NCBI RefSeq assembly: GCF_014133895.1
Contig: NC_050729.1
Span: 186,001-250,000 of the forward strand
Origin: Torulaspora globosa
Taxonomy: Eukaryota; Ascomycota; Saccharomycetes; Saccharomycetales; Saccharomycetaceae
Direction of reading: 5' to 3'
DNA: 64,000 nucleotides
Numbering within the stretch: the stretch's first letter is position 1; the number at the start of each line of letters is the position of its first letter. This document shows, piece after piece, positions 1-10,124 of the stretch. Under the pieces are notes generated by a model that was not told the origin of the DNA, searched no databases, and was given only the letters and a program-made list of their open reading frames with translations. The position numbers and the translations under genes were made by a program.

Positions 1-303
1 ATCCCCCATGCTCTTCTCATGCTTATCAAAATTGGCATTTAAAAACTTGGCGAGAGTGTCCTTCACAACCAAATCGCTATCCTTCAGATTCTCGAGAAGC
101 TTGTCGACTCGCCTGTTAAGAGACGCATACATATTGATCTGGGTCTCCAAATTTTTGATATCTTGGTTCCGCTTCAGCCTCTTCTCATGAATACTCTGCT
201 GCTTCCACTTGATGAATGAACGCTTATCAACGTTAGGATGCACCTCGATGTCCGAGTCATCCGAAAGCTCGATCTTGTCCCACTTCGAGTAATCAATTGC
301 CAT
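1..303 (-). CDS. CDC37: Hsp90 co-chaperone Cdc37 (5' part; runs off the left edge)
   Basis: The first 101 codons of Cdc37, the kinase-specific Hsp90 co-chaperone that delivers client protein kinases to Hsp90 in the cytosol. The N-terminus (MAIDYSKWDKIELSDDSD) is almost identical to the S. cerevisiae protein and keeps Ser14 and Ser17 in the acidic context phosphorylated by CK2 in the family. A predicted coiled coil follows (KQQSIHEKRLKRNQDIKNLE). The ATG at 303-301 is the family start. The remaining three quarters, including the Hsp90-binding domain, lie outside the window. Its neighbour TAF10 is in the same orientation, as in S. cerevisiae (YDR168W/YDR167W). The identification is secure. Confidence 0.96.
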   Translation of the reverse strand, partial: MAIDYSKWDKIELSDDSDIEVHPNVDKRSFIKWKQQSIHEKRLKRNQDIKNLETQINMYASLNRRVDKLLENLKDSDLVVKDTLAKFLNANFDKHEKSMGD

Positions 304-626
304 TTTCTTTTCAAAAGATAATATGTCTGGGTAAATGATGACTGCAGGTCTAATAACTATTCTCGACACTAGTTAAGCCACTAGGAAGAATTAGCCCTCA
401 ACCCATCTGGTATTAAGGTGGTGGTGGCACCTTCATTAACCTTTACTACTTACTACGTACTTACCTACTATCCCGTCACTATACACGACAAGTTCTTCCA
501 TCTAAGAAGCTTCACCAGCGCATATGATAACTAGCCCGGTTGCGGCTGCTGTGAGCCATTGAGTTCCTCTCATGCTGTGACGACTCCATTATTGAGTTTC
601 CTCTTGTTAAGCGGTCTCGACAACCG
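304..626. other. Intergenic: CDC37 promoter and TAF10 3' region
   Basis: These 323 bases hold the upstream region of CDC37 and the terminator region of TAF10. I see no conserved coding frame, RNA gene or repeat. There is no obvious TATA box. Confidence 0.5.
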
Positions 627-1244
627 CTAGCGATAGAAATCTGGTCGCGTGATGTTGAGGCCGTACTCTGCAACGGCGCTGCTCAGATCATTCACTGTCA
701 AGACCACTTTGCTTGCGGTCGTTTTCTCATTCTGCTGTTGTTGTTGCTGCGATATTTGCTGTTGTCCCGGCTGCTGTTGTCCCGCGAGAAGCTGCCTAGC
801 TCTTGCCTGTCCGTTACTGGCGTTGTTGACCGCAACCGATGACCTGATCCTCGAATATTCGTAAGCGTCGGCTGCAATGTCACTTACAAACTTCTGAGTC
901 GCCAGGGCTAGCAGTCGCTTCACTCTTACATCGGCACAGTCGAAACCGTTCTTCATTAGGTAGTAGTCTATGACAGCGTCGGGAATAATCGGTGGGTTAT
1001 CTTCGACTAAGTTCAGTATATCGTTCAGCGTCTTGTCCTTCCTGGTAAATTCAGGTATCTCAAACAATTTCCCAGAACCGTCGTCGAGTCGTGGCTTCTC
1101 TGACGAGGCTTTATCAGTCTCACGGTTCGTCTCGGTGCCTTGATTGAATAGTTGTCCATTATCAATGGGTCCTTCCTCGTTGTCATCAAACTCGTCCACC
1201 TCTTCATCAAGCTCCATCTTATCTTCGTCTTCTCTATCACTCAT
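627..1244 (-). CDS. TAF10: TFIID/SAGA subunit Taf10
   Basis: A 205-residue protein, shared histone-fold subunit of TFIID and SAGA in RNA polymerase II transcription. The acidic N-terminus is variable. The conserved core starts near residue 66 ([12 protein letters not shown]) and includes the stretch [18 protein letters not shown] (84-101) and [18 protein letters not shown] (107-124). A glutamine-rich insertion (about 156-172) interrupts the fold before the conserved C-terminus ending NITRPDFYR. The ATG at 1244 gives a length like the S. cerevisiae protein; an in-frame ATG exists further upstream at 1325, but the residues it adds have no family counterpart. A second candidate start lies nine codons downstream. 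Identification is secure; the exact start is less so. Confidence 0.95.
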   Translation of the reverse strand: MSDREDEDKMELDEEVDEFDDNEEGPIDNGQLFNQGTETNRETDKASSEKPRLDDGSGKLFEIPEFTRKDKTLNDILNLVEDNPPIIPDAVIDYYLMKNGFDCADVRVKRLLALATQKFVSDIAADAYEYSRIRSSVAVNNASNGQARARQLLAGQQQPGQQQISQQQQQQNEKTTASKVVLTVNDLSSAVAEYGLNITRPDFYR

Positions 1245-1586
1245 GGTCCTTTGAATCTCCTCACTCCTGTTCTCTATCCCTCTCTTGTAGCCATCGAACG
1301 TATTGGTATACCCTCGCTTGTTCATTAAGAAGCGAGCACTCAGAAGCTCATAATTATATACGTGGCACAGATACAAACCCAACGCTAGTCGAGGCCGGTG
1401 TTAAGCGCCTTGGAGCAACCACTTCAGCGTTGGAACGCAGTGGCTAATCCATAGGCTCGCTGGAGTGCTCCCGGCGGAGATATCTTGGTAAATTTGAGGA
1501 CTTTTCTGGCCAGGTTTGCTGCACCACAGCTAGACACTGGGGAGGCGGTCTCGACAGCTACGTAGTGTTGTTTACTCAGCTGTTCT
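1245..1586. other. Intergenic: TAF10 promoter and PEP3 3' region
   Basis: These 342 bases separate TAF10 from the end of PEP3, both on the minus strand. Short open frames here are unconvincing and overlap the PEP3 end. I see nothing else in it. Confidence 0.45.
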
Positions 1587-4361
1587 TTATAGCTGCCATT
1601 TCTTGACCTCCTCTTCGTTAGCTCCGAGAGGTTCATCGATTGTGTTGATGTTGATATCGCTGCACAAACAACATTTGGCTGCTATAAGCGCCTCGAGCTC
1701 TTCTGCTTTCACAGAGTTCTTGTCCTTAGCCATCCGGCGTTGGAAGCTTTCAATCTTGCTCTTTAAGTTATAGTCGTTCGAGTCCAGAATCGCTCTTATC
1801 AGGCAATCGGTATGGAAACAATGCCCACAAGGAAAGGCCAAAAATTTCCTTGTTTGCAGGACCCTTTGGCATCGACTACAGGAAACCCCTGGCTCCAAGA
1901 TAGCATACCTTTCTTTGAAGGATTCGATATCTCTCAATATCTCTTTCTTGATTACCACGGAGTGCTTGATTTGCTCAGATATTTGACGCATCGATCTGCC
2001 ATGCTTCTCTAGGCTGCGGATGAGTTCATCTTTGAGGTTAGCAATCGTCGTAAACTCATCAAAAAGGGGTAGTAAATCTTTCACTTCGAGAATCTCATTC
2101 GACTCGCTGATGATTGTCCTCATTGTGTGCTTCACGTCGCGGCTTCCGTCTTCTTGGCTTAGCATTGACCTTGCGATTTGCAACCAGAGAAACTTCCTCA
2201 GCTTAGGATCACATTCTAGATCCTTATTGTTGACGACCAACTTGGCCGATGGTATCATGTTGTTTTCCAGGGCCAGCATCACAGCGTCCTCGTACAACTT
2301 CAACTGAGTGTAAAGATAGATCGATACCTCCACTTTCCGGAATTTCACACTGAGTCGGAGAATGTAGTCCTTGTCATAGTACCCTTCATGGGCATCAAGA
2401 AATCTAATAAGTCGCAGGGAATCTATTTCTTCCTCACCAATCGGACTTCCTTGACTGATCATCATATAGAGGGCGGTGTTGAACAAGATAGTCTGACGGA
2501 ATTCTTGCTCCTCGATACACCACAAGAGGTACGTCAATGCAAAGTTATGCTTGTCATGTTCGTTTACACGCAATTGCTTTTGGAAGTTAGTGAAATAGGT
2601 CAACGCCGAGGGAATCAGTTGAATCGGATTTACACCAGCGATCTTCATCCACGTATGTATTGTAGCCTCAGGAGAATTCACTAACAGGATAGTGGCATAT
2701 TTGTAAACACTTTCTGGGTCCTGCATATCCAGAAGCGTTCGCAAGGCTTCGTACCAATTTTCTTGACGGACCCAATATGAGAGCACATAGTCATGATCTT
2801 TGATCAATTTTGCAAAGAACAGTAGAGCCTGCTTTCTATTTTGTTCCTCAAGGATTTGATACACTGTCTCTTTGTCCATACATTCAAGGTGAGTTTCAAA
2901 GAATTTTCTCAGTCGCTCCTCGATCATGTCTTTCTGCTCATTCAGCTGCTTTAACTCAGTTTCCTGCCTTTCTGTATTTATACCCTCATCGGTGTCATTT
3001 AGAAGCTTCATGAAAGTCCAAACAATCCAGCTTGAAAGTAGTATTCGCTGCACCTGATCCTTCGACGTCAAACTATCAAGCCTTGCGAGTAAAAACACTT
3101 GTAGTGACTCTGTATTTCCTCGAGAATTCAGAAGCTTGAGGGCTATAGAGGTTGTTGAAGCAATGAAAGATTTACCAAAACATCGCGCCGCCTCTACCGG
3201 TCGATCCTGCACGTCAAGTAAATAGCATGCTTTTTGGAAATAGAGCTCTTGTCTTTGAAGATCGGTCAAATCCCGCAATTTTAACGCTGCATCGTATTGG
3301 TGTTGCTCAGAGAGGAGTCTCCATACAGCCTGTGATTCATTGCTCAAAACAATCTCATATATATTCGTGTTGGAAAAACACCAAAACGTCGGGACATCCT
3401 GAGAGTAATCTGCAGTTAGCCCTATCATTCGTTCGCCTGCTTCGTTCAATATCGATTCCTCAAAAACGACAGAGTTGCTTAATTGATTGATGAACGTGAC
3501 AGTACAACCTCTCAAAACGATTATATGGTGCTCAGTAAGCATAATATCTCTAATATTGTGCTTGGATTCCGGAAGTTCTACAGTCAAAAACACTTTGGCA
3601 TTGCTCAAGACTTTTGATTTATCTTTGATGCTTCCAAATAAGATACCTGTCTGAGTTATCCAGGCAAACATATCTTCGTGGGAAGCGAATTTTCTGCTGG
3701 TTTCCTTGTGGAGCTGCTCGAATTCTTCGGTCTCTGGCGGTTCGCCTAAAGTTGTTTCTCGTTTTATCGTGACATTTTTCCAATACGCTATGCTATTGCC
3801 AGAGGCCAGCACCAGATGCCCTTCTCCATCCCATAAAATACCGTCAATCCTGTTGTTGCTTTTATAGATTATCGACACATCGGGGTCGCTCTTCTGCTTC
3901 CCGTTTTTGCCAACTATTTCGATGTAGAACACCTGCCCATCGATGGTGCCACATAGCATATTACCATCGCGACCCCAATCGACTACTTTAATATCGCAAT
4001 TCTTTTTCAAAAGCTTTCTCACCGTGAAAATGCCTGTTCTGCTATTTTCCAAGCCCTTATCGATCCTCTCTTTCATGGATGCCACATCACAAAGGTAGTA
4101 TTTAGCAAAATTAGTCTTCACAAAGAGCTTGCTCGCATCTGGGCTCAGCCACATGTCAATCAACCTTTCACAATTATTGGAAGCAGTCACCAACGGTATG
4201 CTGAATTTCGATACTGCTGAAGGAGAGTCCAAATCTATCAGGAATATCAAACCATTCTTGAGAGCGAAACAAAGAGCATTTGCTTGCACTCTTAATGAGC
4301 AGATGTTGCGCTCTAACTCCGTAACAAAATCCAATTGAACATGTTCAATCTCGACGTTCAT
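1587..4361 (-). CDS. PEP3: Vps18/Pep3, core subunit of CORVET and HOPS
   Basis: A 924-residue Vps18 homologue (S. cerevisiae 918), class C core subunit of the CORVET and HOPS tethers acting at endosomes and the vacuole. The N-terminal half fits a beta-propeller. The middle is an alpha-solenoid with the family-typical NSPEATIHTWMKI and ESNEILEVKDLLPLFDEFTT. The C-terminus carries a RING-type zinc-binding segment (CSRCQ, then PCGHCFHTDC, then CCLC) and ends with the conserved segment DININTIDEP. The ATG at 4361 (MNVEIEHVQ) is chosen because the frame upstream of it has no other ATG. It diverges from SMD3 across 152 bases. Identification is secure. Confidence 0.96.
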   Translation of the reverse strand: MNVEIEHVQLDFVTELERNICSLRVQANALCFALKNGLIFLIDLDSPSAVSKFSIPLVTASNNCERLIDMWLSPDASKLFVKTNFAKYYLCDVASMKERIDKGLENSRTGIFTVRKLLKKNCDIKVVDWGRDGNMLCGTIDGQVFYIEIVGKNGKQKSDPDVSIIYKSNNRIDGILWDGEGHLVLASGNSIAYWKNVTIKRETTLGEPPETEEFEQLHKETSRKFASHEDMFAWITQTGILFGSIKDKSKVLSNAKVFLTVELPESKHNIRDIMLTEHHIIVLRGCTVTFINQLSNSVVFEESILNEAGERMIGLTADYSQDVPTFWCFSNTNIYEIVLSNESQAVWRLLSEQHQYDAALKLRDLTDLQRQELYFQKACYLLDVQDRPVEAARCFGKSFIASTTSIALKLLNSRGNTESLQVFLLARLDSLTSKDQVQRILLSSWIVWTFMKLLNDTDEGINTERQETELKQLNEQKDMIEERLRKFFETHLECMDKETVYQILEEQNRKQALLFFAKLIKDHDYVLSYWVRQENWYEALRTLLDMQDPESVYKYATILLVNSPEATIHTWMKIAGVNPIQLIPSALTYFTNFQKQLRVNEHDKHNFALTYLLWCIEEQEFRQTILFNTALYMMISQGSPIGEEEIDSLRLIRFLDAHEGYYDKDYILRLSVKFRKVEVSIYLYTQLKLYEDAVMLALENNMIPSAKLVVNNKDLECDPKLRKFLWLQIARSMLSQEDGSRDVKHTMRTIISESNEILEVKDLLPLFDEFTTIANLKDELIRSLEKHGRSMRQISEQIKHSVVIKKEILRDIESFKERYAILEPGVSCSRCQRVLQTRKFLAFPCGHCFHTDCLIRAILDSNDYNLKSKIESFQRRMAKDKNSVKAEELEALIAAKCCLCSDININTIDEPLGANEEEVKKWQL

Positions 4362-4513
4362 GCCTCTACCAGCTGGACCTGCGCGAGGCCTTCTCTTGTA
4401 CTCAAGCCTCCTATGCAATGTCTTCTTCGTCTTTAACCTGAGATGTGCGACTTAAGTTCTTAGTTCATCAAGTAAGGAACTTTATAGAAAGGATCAAGCA
4501 AACCAAGCCACCT

Positions 4514-4816
4514 ATGAGTAGCATACCAGTCAAGCTGTTGAATGAGGCTCAAGGACATATAATATCACTGGAACTGTCCACCGGTGAGACCTACCGAGGC
4601 AAATTGGTGGAAAGTGAAGATAACATGAACGTTCAATTGAGGGACGTCACAGTAACGGGTAGTGATAGCAAAGTGAGCCGAATGGACCACGTATTTATAA
4701 GAGGCTCACAGATCCGATTTGTCGTTGTACCAGATCTGCTTCAGAACGCACCATTGTTCAAGACAGGACCTCAATCGAGGCCTAATCCACCAATACGTGG
4801 GCCAAGGAAAAGATAG
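4514..4816 (+). CDS. SMD3: Small nuclear ribonucleoprotein SmD3
   Basis: A 100-residue Sm protein (S. cerevisiae SmD3, 101), part of the heptameric Sm ring on U1, U2, U4 and U5 snRNAs. The Sm1 motif includes GHIISLELSTGETYRGKLV and NMNVQLRDV; the Sm2 motif is IRGSQIRFVVVPDLL (here RGSQIRFVVVPDLL). The basic tail ends PPIRGPRKR. The ATG at 4514 (MSSIPVKLLNEAQGHI) matches the family start. A six-codon open frame starting with ATG at 4443 lies upstream and would be a uORF if the transcript extends that far. Identification is secure. Confidence 0.97.
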   Translation: MSSIPVKLLNEAQGHIISLELSTGETYRGKLVESEDNMNVQLRDVTVTGSDSKVSRMDHVFIRGSQIRFVVVPDLLQNAPLFKTGPQSRPNPPIRGPRKR

Positions 4817-5043
4817 ACCCATCTACTATTTATCAGTTGATAAATAGAGATCTAATATGTAGCATAGCAGTTTAATAGTCAATCTCACCATCCTTCTTGT
4901 AACGTCTCTCATACAATGGTTTTTCTACTATTGCGGATGAAGAACCGAGATACGTTGTTCTTGAAGTGAAGTTGCATAGCTTAAGGTCGCAGGGCAGGTG
5001 TTTTGACAAGCTCTAGAAGTCCATTTGACGGTTCATTGACAGA

Positions 5044-7806
5044 ATGGTTTCATTTCAGACATCTGATGAGCAGCTTCTGGAGTTTTATCAGCTAAAGTCG
5101 CTGAATCCTATGACATCGTGGGACCAAGACTCCTCAGTGCTTGTGGACTTGGCTAAATGGGAAGGTGTGGAACCTGACGCTGGCAATTCGTATGATATTC
5201 TGAAAGATCTATTGTTGCAGCATCAGCAGATGAACGCCTTGGAGGCTGCTCTGTCTTCAAAAGATTTATCCCTTGACGACATCTGTGATCCACTTAGCAA
5301 TCAGCAAATGCTGCCATTGCTTGATAAACTAGGTATTCCAGAAGAGGATAGATTGAAATACCTTATCAACAGCAAGAAGTTCGACGCCAAGGCCTTCCTG
5401 CGGGATGTTCACAGCGCAGACACTTTTGAACATCTTTCCCAGTCGCTGGATAACTTGGACAAGAGTTTGCAAGTGCAGTCGGAGGATTTGAAGGGGCTTG
5501 TGCAAGCAAACTTTGCCAGATATGTTAGAATCAAGAATAGGTTGGACCAAATATACGAACAATTCTCCGAAAAGTCGGGTGCCGGAGTTTCAGGCGATTC
5601 TAACGACCGATTAGAGGTCAGAGTGCTCAGTGATAAAGTGGATGAGTCAGCTAAGGCAACAACTGTGAAGCTGAAACCGGTTCTGGAGACTTCGAAGAGG
5701 ATATTGAGCTACAAGGCAACCAAAACTTTCATAGAAGCGAACAGAGAGTTTTTCAACGCACCTAAGGCTATGAGACAATGCTTGGAGAAAGACGACTACA
5801 AGAATTTAACGTTCCAGTATGCCAGAGCTAAAGAGCTCTATGGGGAACTCATTCAGAATTACGATTATGAGGAGGACGAAAATGGTACAAGAAGGGCACC
5901 ACTTGTGGCCAAAAAAATTATGGAGGAAGTCGAGCGCGTAATTGACTGCTATAGACAGCGGACATGGGACTGCCTAGTTACGCCTTCTGAAGGGCAGACT
6001 CAACAAGAATTCCTACCTCTGATATCCAAGCTACTGGACCTCAAAATTGACAGGAATCCCGTTACAGCGTGGATATCAAGTACAATGGATAAGTTTGAAA
6101 AAGAGCTGAATGAAGTGTCAGCTCAGCTTCATCAGAAAATGGTGAATGCACAGAAAGCAATTCTGCGAAATGGATCGGAATCCGACGATAGCTCAGCGAT
6201 GGTTGATGGCGTCGATCTTTCGTACTACTTGTCCATCAGGCAAATATTTCCTGAGCTCGGAAGGTATTCTGGTGACAGATCTCAAATTTCAACGAACCAG
6301 GATCTCACCGACTCTCCCATTTTAATTGAGAGTTGGCTCATTTACGTACGATACGTCAACATGCTCGAAAGGGTCGGAACAAGATTTGCTGAGTTTTGGG
6401 AGCACGTTCAAAAGTTCTTGGACGGTACTTATCAGGCCTCACTAGTCAACGATAAAAAGAAGGACAATATCCTTGTTGGTGATCTTTCAGCTGTGGACGG
6501 AGATAAGGAGTTTTTGCATTTACAAGATATGCAGCAGAAAGATGTTCGCAACCGTGCAGATCGTTTCGTGGGTCTATTTTATGAGAAATTGAGGCTGCTT
6601 TTCCAATCATCTCAGGATTCCTTTGCGCAAGGCCAAATATCAAATAAGGAATCTGGACAACCGGAGGACTACGGTTTCATTCCTCCTCAAGCTAATGGGC
6701 TTAGCTGTTTGAGATATCTACCAAAAATGGTAGAACCGCTTTTGAGGTTGATTACCGAGTTGGCCCAGTTGGGTATTAGTTCAAACACTTTAGAGAATTC
6801 CAGAAAACTTGCGACTACCCTTATCAACCGATGTGTCGGTGCAATAGCTTCCCTGAAACTCAGAGACATCTCGAATTTCTACAAATTAGAAGATTGGACC
6901 GTCTACGAAAATGTAAGTGATCAACAAGGCAATGAGTACGGTGTTACGCAATTCCCTGAGATCGTTTTTCTATTCCAAACCTACTGCATAAAAATAACTA
7001 GAGATCTTCTGTTTGCTTTTGAGAAACTGCCAGTGTTTAACGGTATCTCAGTCGTGAGTTATCCATCAAAACAAGCATTGACGGCAACAGAAATACAACA
7101 GCTCATATCAATGGAAGCCGTCCTTGAAGCAATACTCAAAAATGCAGCAAAAGATAAGAACAACCCCAGAAACGCCCACACTATATTAACTTTGACGAAT
7201 TTGCAGTACATTAGGGAGGTTTCATTTCCGAATATTCTACAACAGTTCGACGAAGCCTTTGAATTGAATCTGACAGAGAAAAATTTGGAACTATTTACAC
7301 TTCTTTCCAAGATGGAGTCTTCCATTCTTGGTAACTACCTGTCTGAACTGAAGATTAATATAAGAGATATTTTGGAGCAAAGATTCAATGAGGTCAACTG
7401 GGCAACGCACACTTCAAACTCCTTTAGGGCAGGAGACTACATTATAGAAGTCTTGATGCTCCTTATTACGATCCACAGTGAGTGCTCTAGGGTAGGCCCG
7501 CAGCTAATAAGCAGAATTTTGAAAGAAAGTCAGATTTTCATATCTAAATATCTGTTTGAGGCCTTCAAACCATACATTGGAAATCTATCATCAGACGGTC
7601 TATTACAGGTAACGGTTGATTTGGAATTTTTCCGCAAGGTTTTAGGAACTCTCCTTGAGAAGGATACTGAGATCACTTTAACAGCATGCCTACAGAATTG
7701 TTTTCAGAATAACATTGATAGGATGGCTAGATGCATCAAAGAAACTGAGCCAATAGTTAGCGCAAACCTAACACGCACCAGCACCCAATTTGCTGCATTC
7801 AAATAA
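5044..7806 (+). CDS. SEC5: Exocyst subunit Sec5
   Basis: A 920-residue protein (S. cerevisiae 971), a subunit of the exocyst that tethers secretory vesicles at sites of polarised growth. The N-terminus matches the family (LLEFYQLKSLNP), followed by a predicted coiled-coil region (LSQSLDNLDKSLQVQSEDLK) and long helical segments through to the C-terminus. It contains no catalytic motif, as expected for a rod-like tethering subunit. Position next to SMD3 and TAF10 reproduces the merged YDR166C/YLR147C order. The ATG is the first in frame. Identification rests on sequence and synteny and is secure. Confidence 0.94.
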   Translation: MVSFQTSDEQLLEFYQLKSLNPMTSWDQDSSVLVDLAKWEGVEPDAGNSYDILKDLLLQHQQMNALEAALSSKDLSLDDICDPLSNQQMLPLLDKLGIPEEDRLKYLINSKKFDAKAFLRDVHSADTFEHLSQSLDNLDKSLQVQSEDLKGLVQANFARYVRIKNRLDQIYEQFSEKSGAGVSGDSNDRLEVRVLSDKVDESAKATTVKLKPVLETSKRILSYKATKTFIEANREFFNAPKAMRQCLEKDDYKNLTFQYARAKELYGELIQNYDYEEDENGTRRAPLVAKKIMEEVERVIDCYRQRTWDCLVTPSEGQTQQEFLPLISKLLDLKIDRNPVTAWISSTMDKFEKELNEVSAQLHQKMVNAQKAILRNGSESDDSSAMVDGVDLSYYLSIRQIFPELGRYSGDRSQISTNQDLTDSPILIESWLIYVRYVNMLERVGTRFAEFWEHVQKFLDGTYQASLVNDKKKDNILVGDLSAVDGDKEFLHLQDMQQKDVRNRADRFVGLFYEKLRLLFQSSQDSFAQGQISNKESGQPEDYGFIPPQANGLSCLRYLPKMVEPLLRLITELAQLGISSNTLENSRKLATTLINRCVGAIASLKLRDISNFYKLEDWTVYENVSDQQGNEYGVTQFPEIVFLFQTYCIKITRDLLFAFEKLPVFNGISVVSYPSKQALTATEIQQLISMEAVLEAILKNAAKDKNNPRNAHTILTLTNLQYIREVSFPNILQQFDEAFELNLTEKNLELFTLLSKMESSILGNYLSELKINIRDILEQRFNEVNWATHTSNSFRAGDYIIEVLMLLITIHSECSRVGPQLISRILKESQIFISKYLFEAFKPYIGNLSSDGLLQVTVDLEFFRKVLGTLLEKDTEITLTACLQNCFQNNIDRMARCIKETEPIVSANLTRTSTQFAAFK

Positions 7807-8037
7807 ACACCATCAACACCAGCATTTCGGGTCATTGTAGGTTCAATCGAGCAAAGAGGGCATTACCTGTCTAAAACTGAAAGATATAATGTGGGATTAC
7901 ACTATAGTCTCAAGGTTCTGGCGATCCTCTTCAAGACGCATTAGTACATGTTTTATAGTATTGATACCTAATGGTTCAAACATCAAATTGCAGCAGGGCT
8001 GTATCGCTCGCAACTCTGTATCTGTACAGCACCGTCT

Positions 8038-8412
8038 TTACTCGGAGCTGCTGCTGTTTAGAATAGCGGAAGTGTTGTGCAAACCAATTCGACAGAAATC
8101 ATCAATGTCAATGCGAACTTGTCGATTTATGTCGCTCAATTCAGCAAAAATACTATTGATGTCCTTTTGAAGCCTCTGGGACTCGTTGATCAGATCAGCT
8201 ATCGATTGTTCTTTCTGATCCGATAACGAGGATATATCTGACCTTGTCAGGTTTCCGTTTTCGCTGACACCATTGCTCACTTGAGTGTTACTGTCTACTT
8301 CGCTCAGCTTAGCTGATGGGTCCATCTTGTTTCTAAGCAGGGTCTTTCTAGTTGCTGTGCGTGGTGAATCAGAGCGGTTTGTTATCATCCATTGATTAGG
8401 AAGGTAGAACAT
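8038..8412 (-). CDS. Small helical protein, possible YLR146W-A counterpart
   Basis: An open frame of 124 codons from the first ATG (8412), or 95 from the third (8325, MDPSAKLSEV). The C-terminal half is strongly helical with heptad-like spacing (INESQRLQKDINSIFAELSD), typical of a small coiled-coil subunit; the N-terminal part is polar and poorly structured. I do not recognise a family. Its place between SMD3 and SPE4, and its strand, are those expected for the short S. cerevisiae gene YLR146W-A, so I suggest orthology by position only. It begins 48 bases after the TRM82 stop, so the downstream start would leave more room for a promoter. Confidence 0.55.
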   Translation of the reverse strand: MFYLPNQWMITNRSDSPRTATRKTLLRNKMDPSAKLSEVDSNTQVSNGVSENGNLTRSDISSLSDQKEQSIADLINESQRLQKDINSIFAELSDINRQVRIDIDDFCRIGLHNTSAILNSSSSE

Positions 8413-8460
8413 GAAATTTTAATTCAGTCACTTGATATGCTACATTATATGTAATTACAG

Positions 8461-9729
8461 TCAAGAGTAGTGTTCCCCATGCTTCTTCAGTGAAATTGTA
8501 TTGTACAATGGATAAAGATCGGTCGCATTAGACCCAACTTGATTCTCGTTCTTGAGAGCCGCAGCAAGAGCCTTTTCAAACGTTTGGCATTTCGGGATGT
8601 TTACTTTGAAGAGGCCTGTATCTGCTTCGCGGGTGACAAATTCTACCAGTCTGCCATTGCCGGAGGAATGAGTGTCGAGCGTGACGATGAACTCATCGTT
8701 GGCCTCAGACAATGATACCACATTGCTAGGGAACTCTATGATCTCCATTAATGTCAGAGATCCCGTCTCAGGACAAACGTCCAACAACACAATACATTTG
8801 GTTGCTTCGACGAAAAATGCCACGCAGTGTGCATTGCTACTGGACACTACTTTTGACACGGCATACTCTATAACATCTTTCTCGTCGTTCTGGAATCTTT
8901 CTGCTGCCAAGTGAGCATTCGTCAAATACGGCTTTATCAGACCGCTATAATTAAACTGTGAAAGTTGAGTGCCCTTTTTCCAGTCCCAGGCGTATATGCT
9001 GTCATCGCCGCCAGCACTGAACAGCAGGCTTGAATTCCAGCTTGGACAGCACATCGAAGAAATGAACTGTTTGTGACCGAATAACCACTTATCCACAATG
9101 AAGCACTGAGGATAATGGGAAATCTTGATATGCTCGTCTCTATCGCTGGTGATTACAAACCTATGACCAGCCGAGTCCTTCGCCATGATGATGTCGGTCA
9201 ACATGGATACATGGCCCAAAATGGGTTGCGATTCCTCGCCACTTGCAAGAACCTGACCAGAAATCGACATCTGGTGCACGTCTCCGAACTTATCCGCGAT
9301 AGCAATGGTGTCGCCGTCGTCGCCGATGGCTATCGCATTCGGCCTTTTGGGAAACGGTTGTCTTTTCACGAGCTTCAAACACTCTGGATTATTATAGTCA
9401 ATTTCGAATACCAATACTGATTTATCTGAATCTGCACACGCGATTAACTTGGACTCGTCGGGAGTTAGAGTCAAGTTCCTGATCTGCAAAGAGAATGCCG
9501 ATCCGACAGCTGGCGAATCTGCCTTTTTGACAGCTTCACCCTTGTTACTCTTCAATTTCTTCACGCCATCCTGTTGGCTATCAGTCTCAAACAGAGTGTC
9601 AGTCCATCTTCCAGCTTGCTCGAATTCGCCTTTCTGCTGCTTGAACGCTAGGATGGTGCTTTTGACGACCAGAAAAAGCAGGGTTCCGTCACTATTTGAA
9701 ACACTGCATTGCAATGGATAAGAAGACAT
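8461..9729 (-). CDS. TRM82: tRNA (guanine-N7) methyltransferase non-catalytic subunit Trm82
   Basis: A 422-residue WD40-repeat protein, partner of Trm8 in forming m7G46 in tRNA. Repeat-like segments include LTLTPDESKLIACADSDKSV, GHVSMLTDIIMAKD and a block around SAGGDDSIYAWDWKKG. It has no methyl-transfer motif, consistent with its supporting role. The ATG at 9729 (MSSYPLQCSV) matches the family N-terminus; the frame upstream has no ATG. The shared upstream region carries a perfect PAC element and an RRPE-like tract, as expected for a gene of the ribosome and tRNA biogenesis regulon. It is divergent from SPE4. Confidence 0.94.
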   Translation of the reverse strand: MSSYPLQCSVSNSDGTLLFLVVKSTILAFKQQKGEFEQAGRWTDTLFETDSQQDGVKKLKSNKGEAVKKADSPAVGSAFSLQIRNLTLTPDESKLIACADSDKSVLVFEIDYNNPECLKLVKRQPFPKRPNAIAIGDDGDTIAIADKFGDVHQMSISGQVLASGEESQPILGHVSMLTDIIMAKDSAGHRFVITSDRDEHIKISHYPQCFIVDKWLFGHKQFISSMCCPSWNSSLLFSAGGDDSIYAWDWKKGTQLSQFNYSGLIKPYLTNAHLAAERFQNDEKDVIEYAVSKVVSSSNAHCVAFFVEATKCIVLLDVCPETGSLTLMEIIEFPSNVVSLSEANDEFIVTLDTHSSGNGRLVEFVTREADTGLFKVNIPKCQTFEKALAAALKNENQVGSNATDLYPLYNTISLKKHGEHYS

Positions 9730-10124
9730 CTCAAGTTCAGAGAGACCAATATCAACCTTTAGTTGCTCCAACAATTATTCATATCATCGAACTTTAGTAC
9801 TAGGTATCTGAAATTTTTTTTTTCAGTCCGACTACGGGGTCCTTAGAAACCTCATCGCCGGACACTTCTTCAACCAAATCGAATTGAGAGTATTGAGCAG
9901 GCAATTTAGGCAACTATTCTGAGCCATTCAGTTCCGTGACATGGTGGAACCAATTCAGTCGATTTAAAACCTCCGCTAAGCTTAAAATTGCGCTCGGTTA
10001 TGTCTCTATTGTGCGGCGACTCACTTCAGAAAGGTCGGTGAGTAAGAAAAAAGCGCCTGAATGAAAAATTTAGTTGCGATGATGTGCAAAGATAACCATC
10101 AAACAGAGCTATCATCGGGCTATT
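9730..10124. other. Divergent promoter region TRM82/SPE4
   Basis: These 395 bases separate two divergent genes. The TRM82-proximal half holds the RRPE-like and PAC elements listed separately. I see no coding frame or RNA gene in the rest. Confidence 0.5.
9809..9858 (-). promoter_or_regulatory. RRPE-like tract and PAC element upstream of TRM82
   Basis: A TGAAA-T tract (9809-9825, TGAAATTTTTTTTTTCA) resembles the RRPE motif. A perfect PAC element, GCGATGAG on the minus strand, lies at 9851-9858. The pair is the classical signature of ribosome-biogenesis promoters and sits 80-130 bases upstream of the TRM82 ATG. Confidence 0.6.

Noticed and set aside
7889..8170. Plus-strand frame overlapping the small helical gene.
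   Set aside because: It covers the SEC5 3' region and is antisense to the better candidate; its sequence shows no protein-like pattern.
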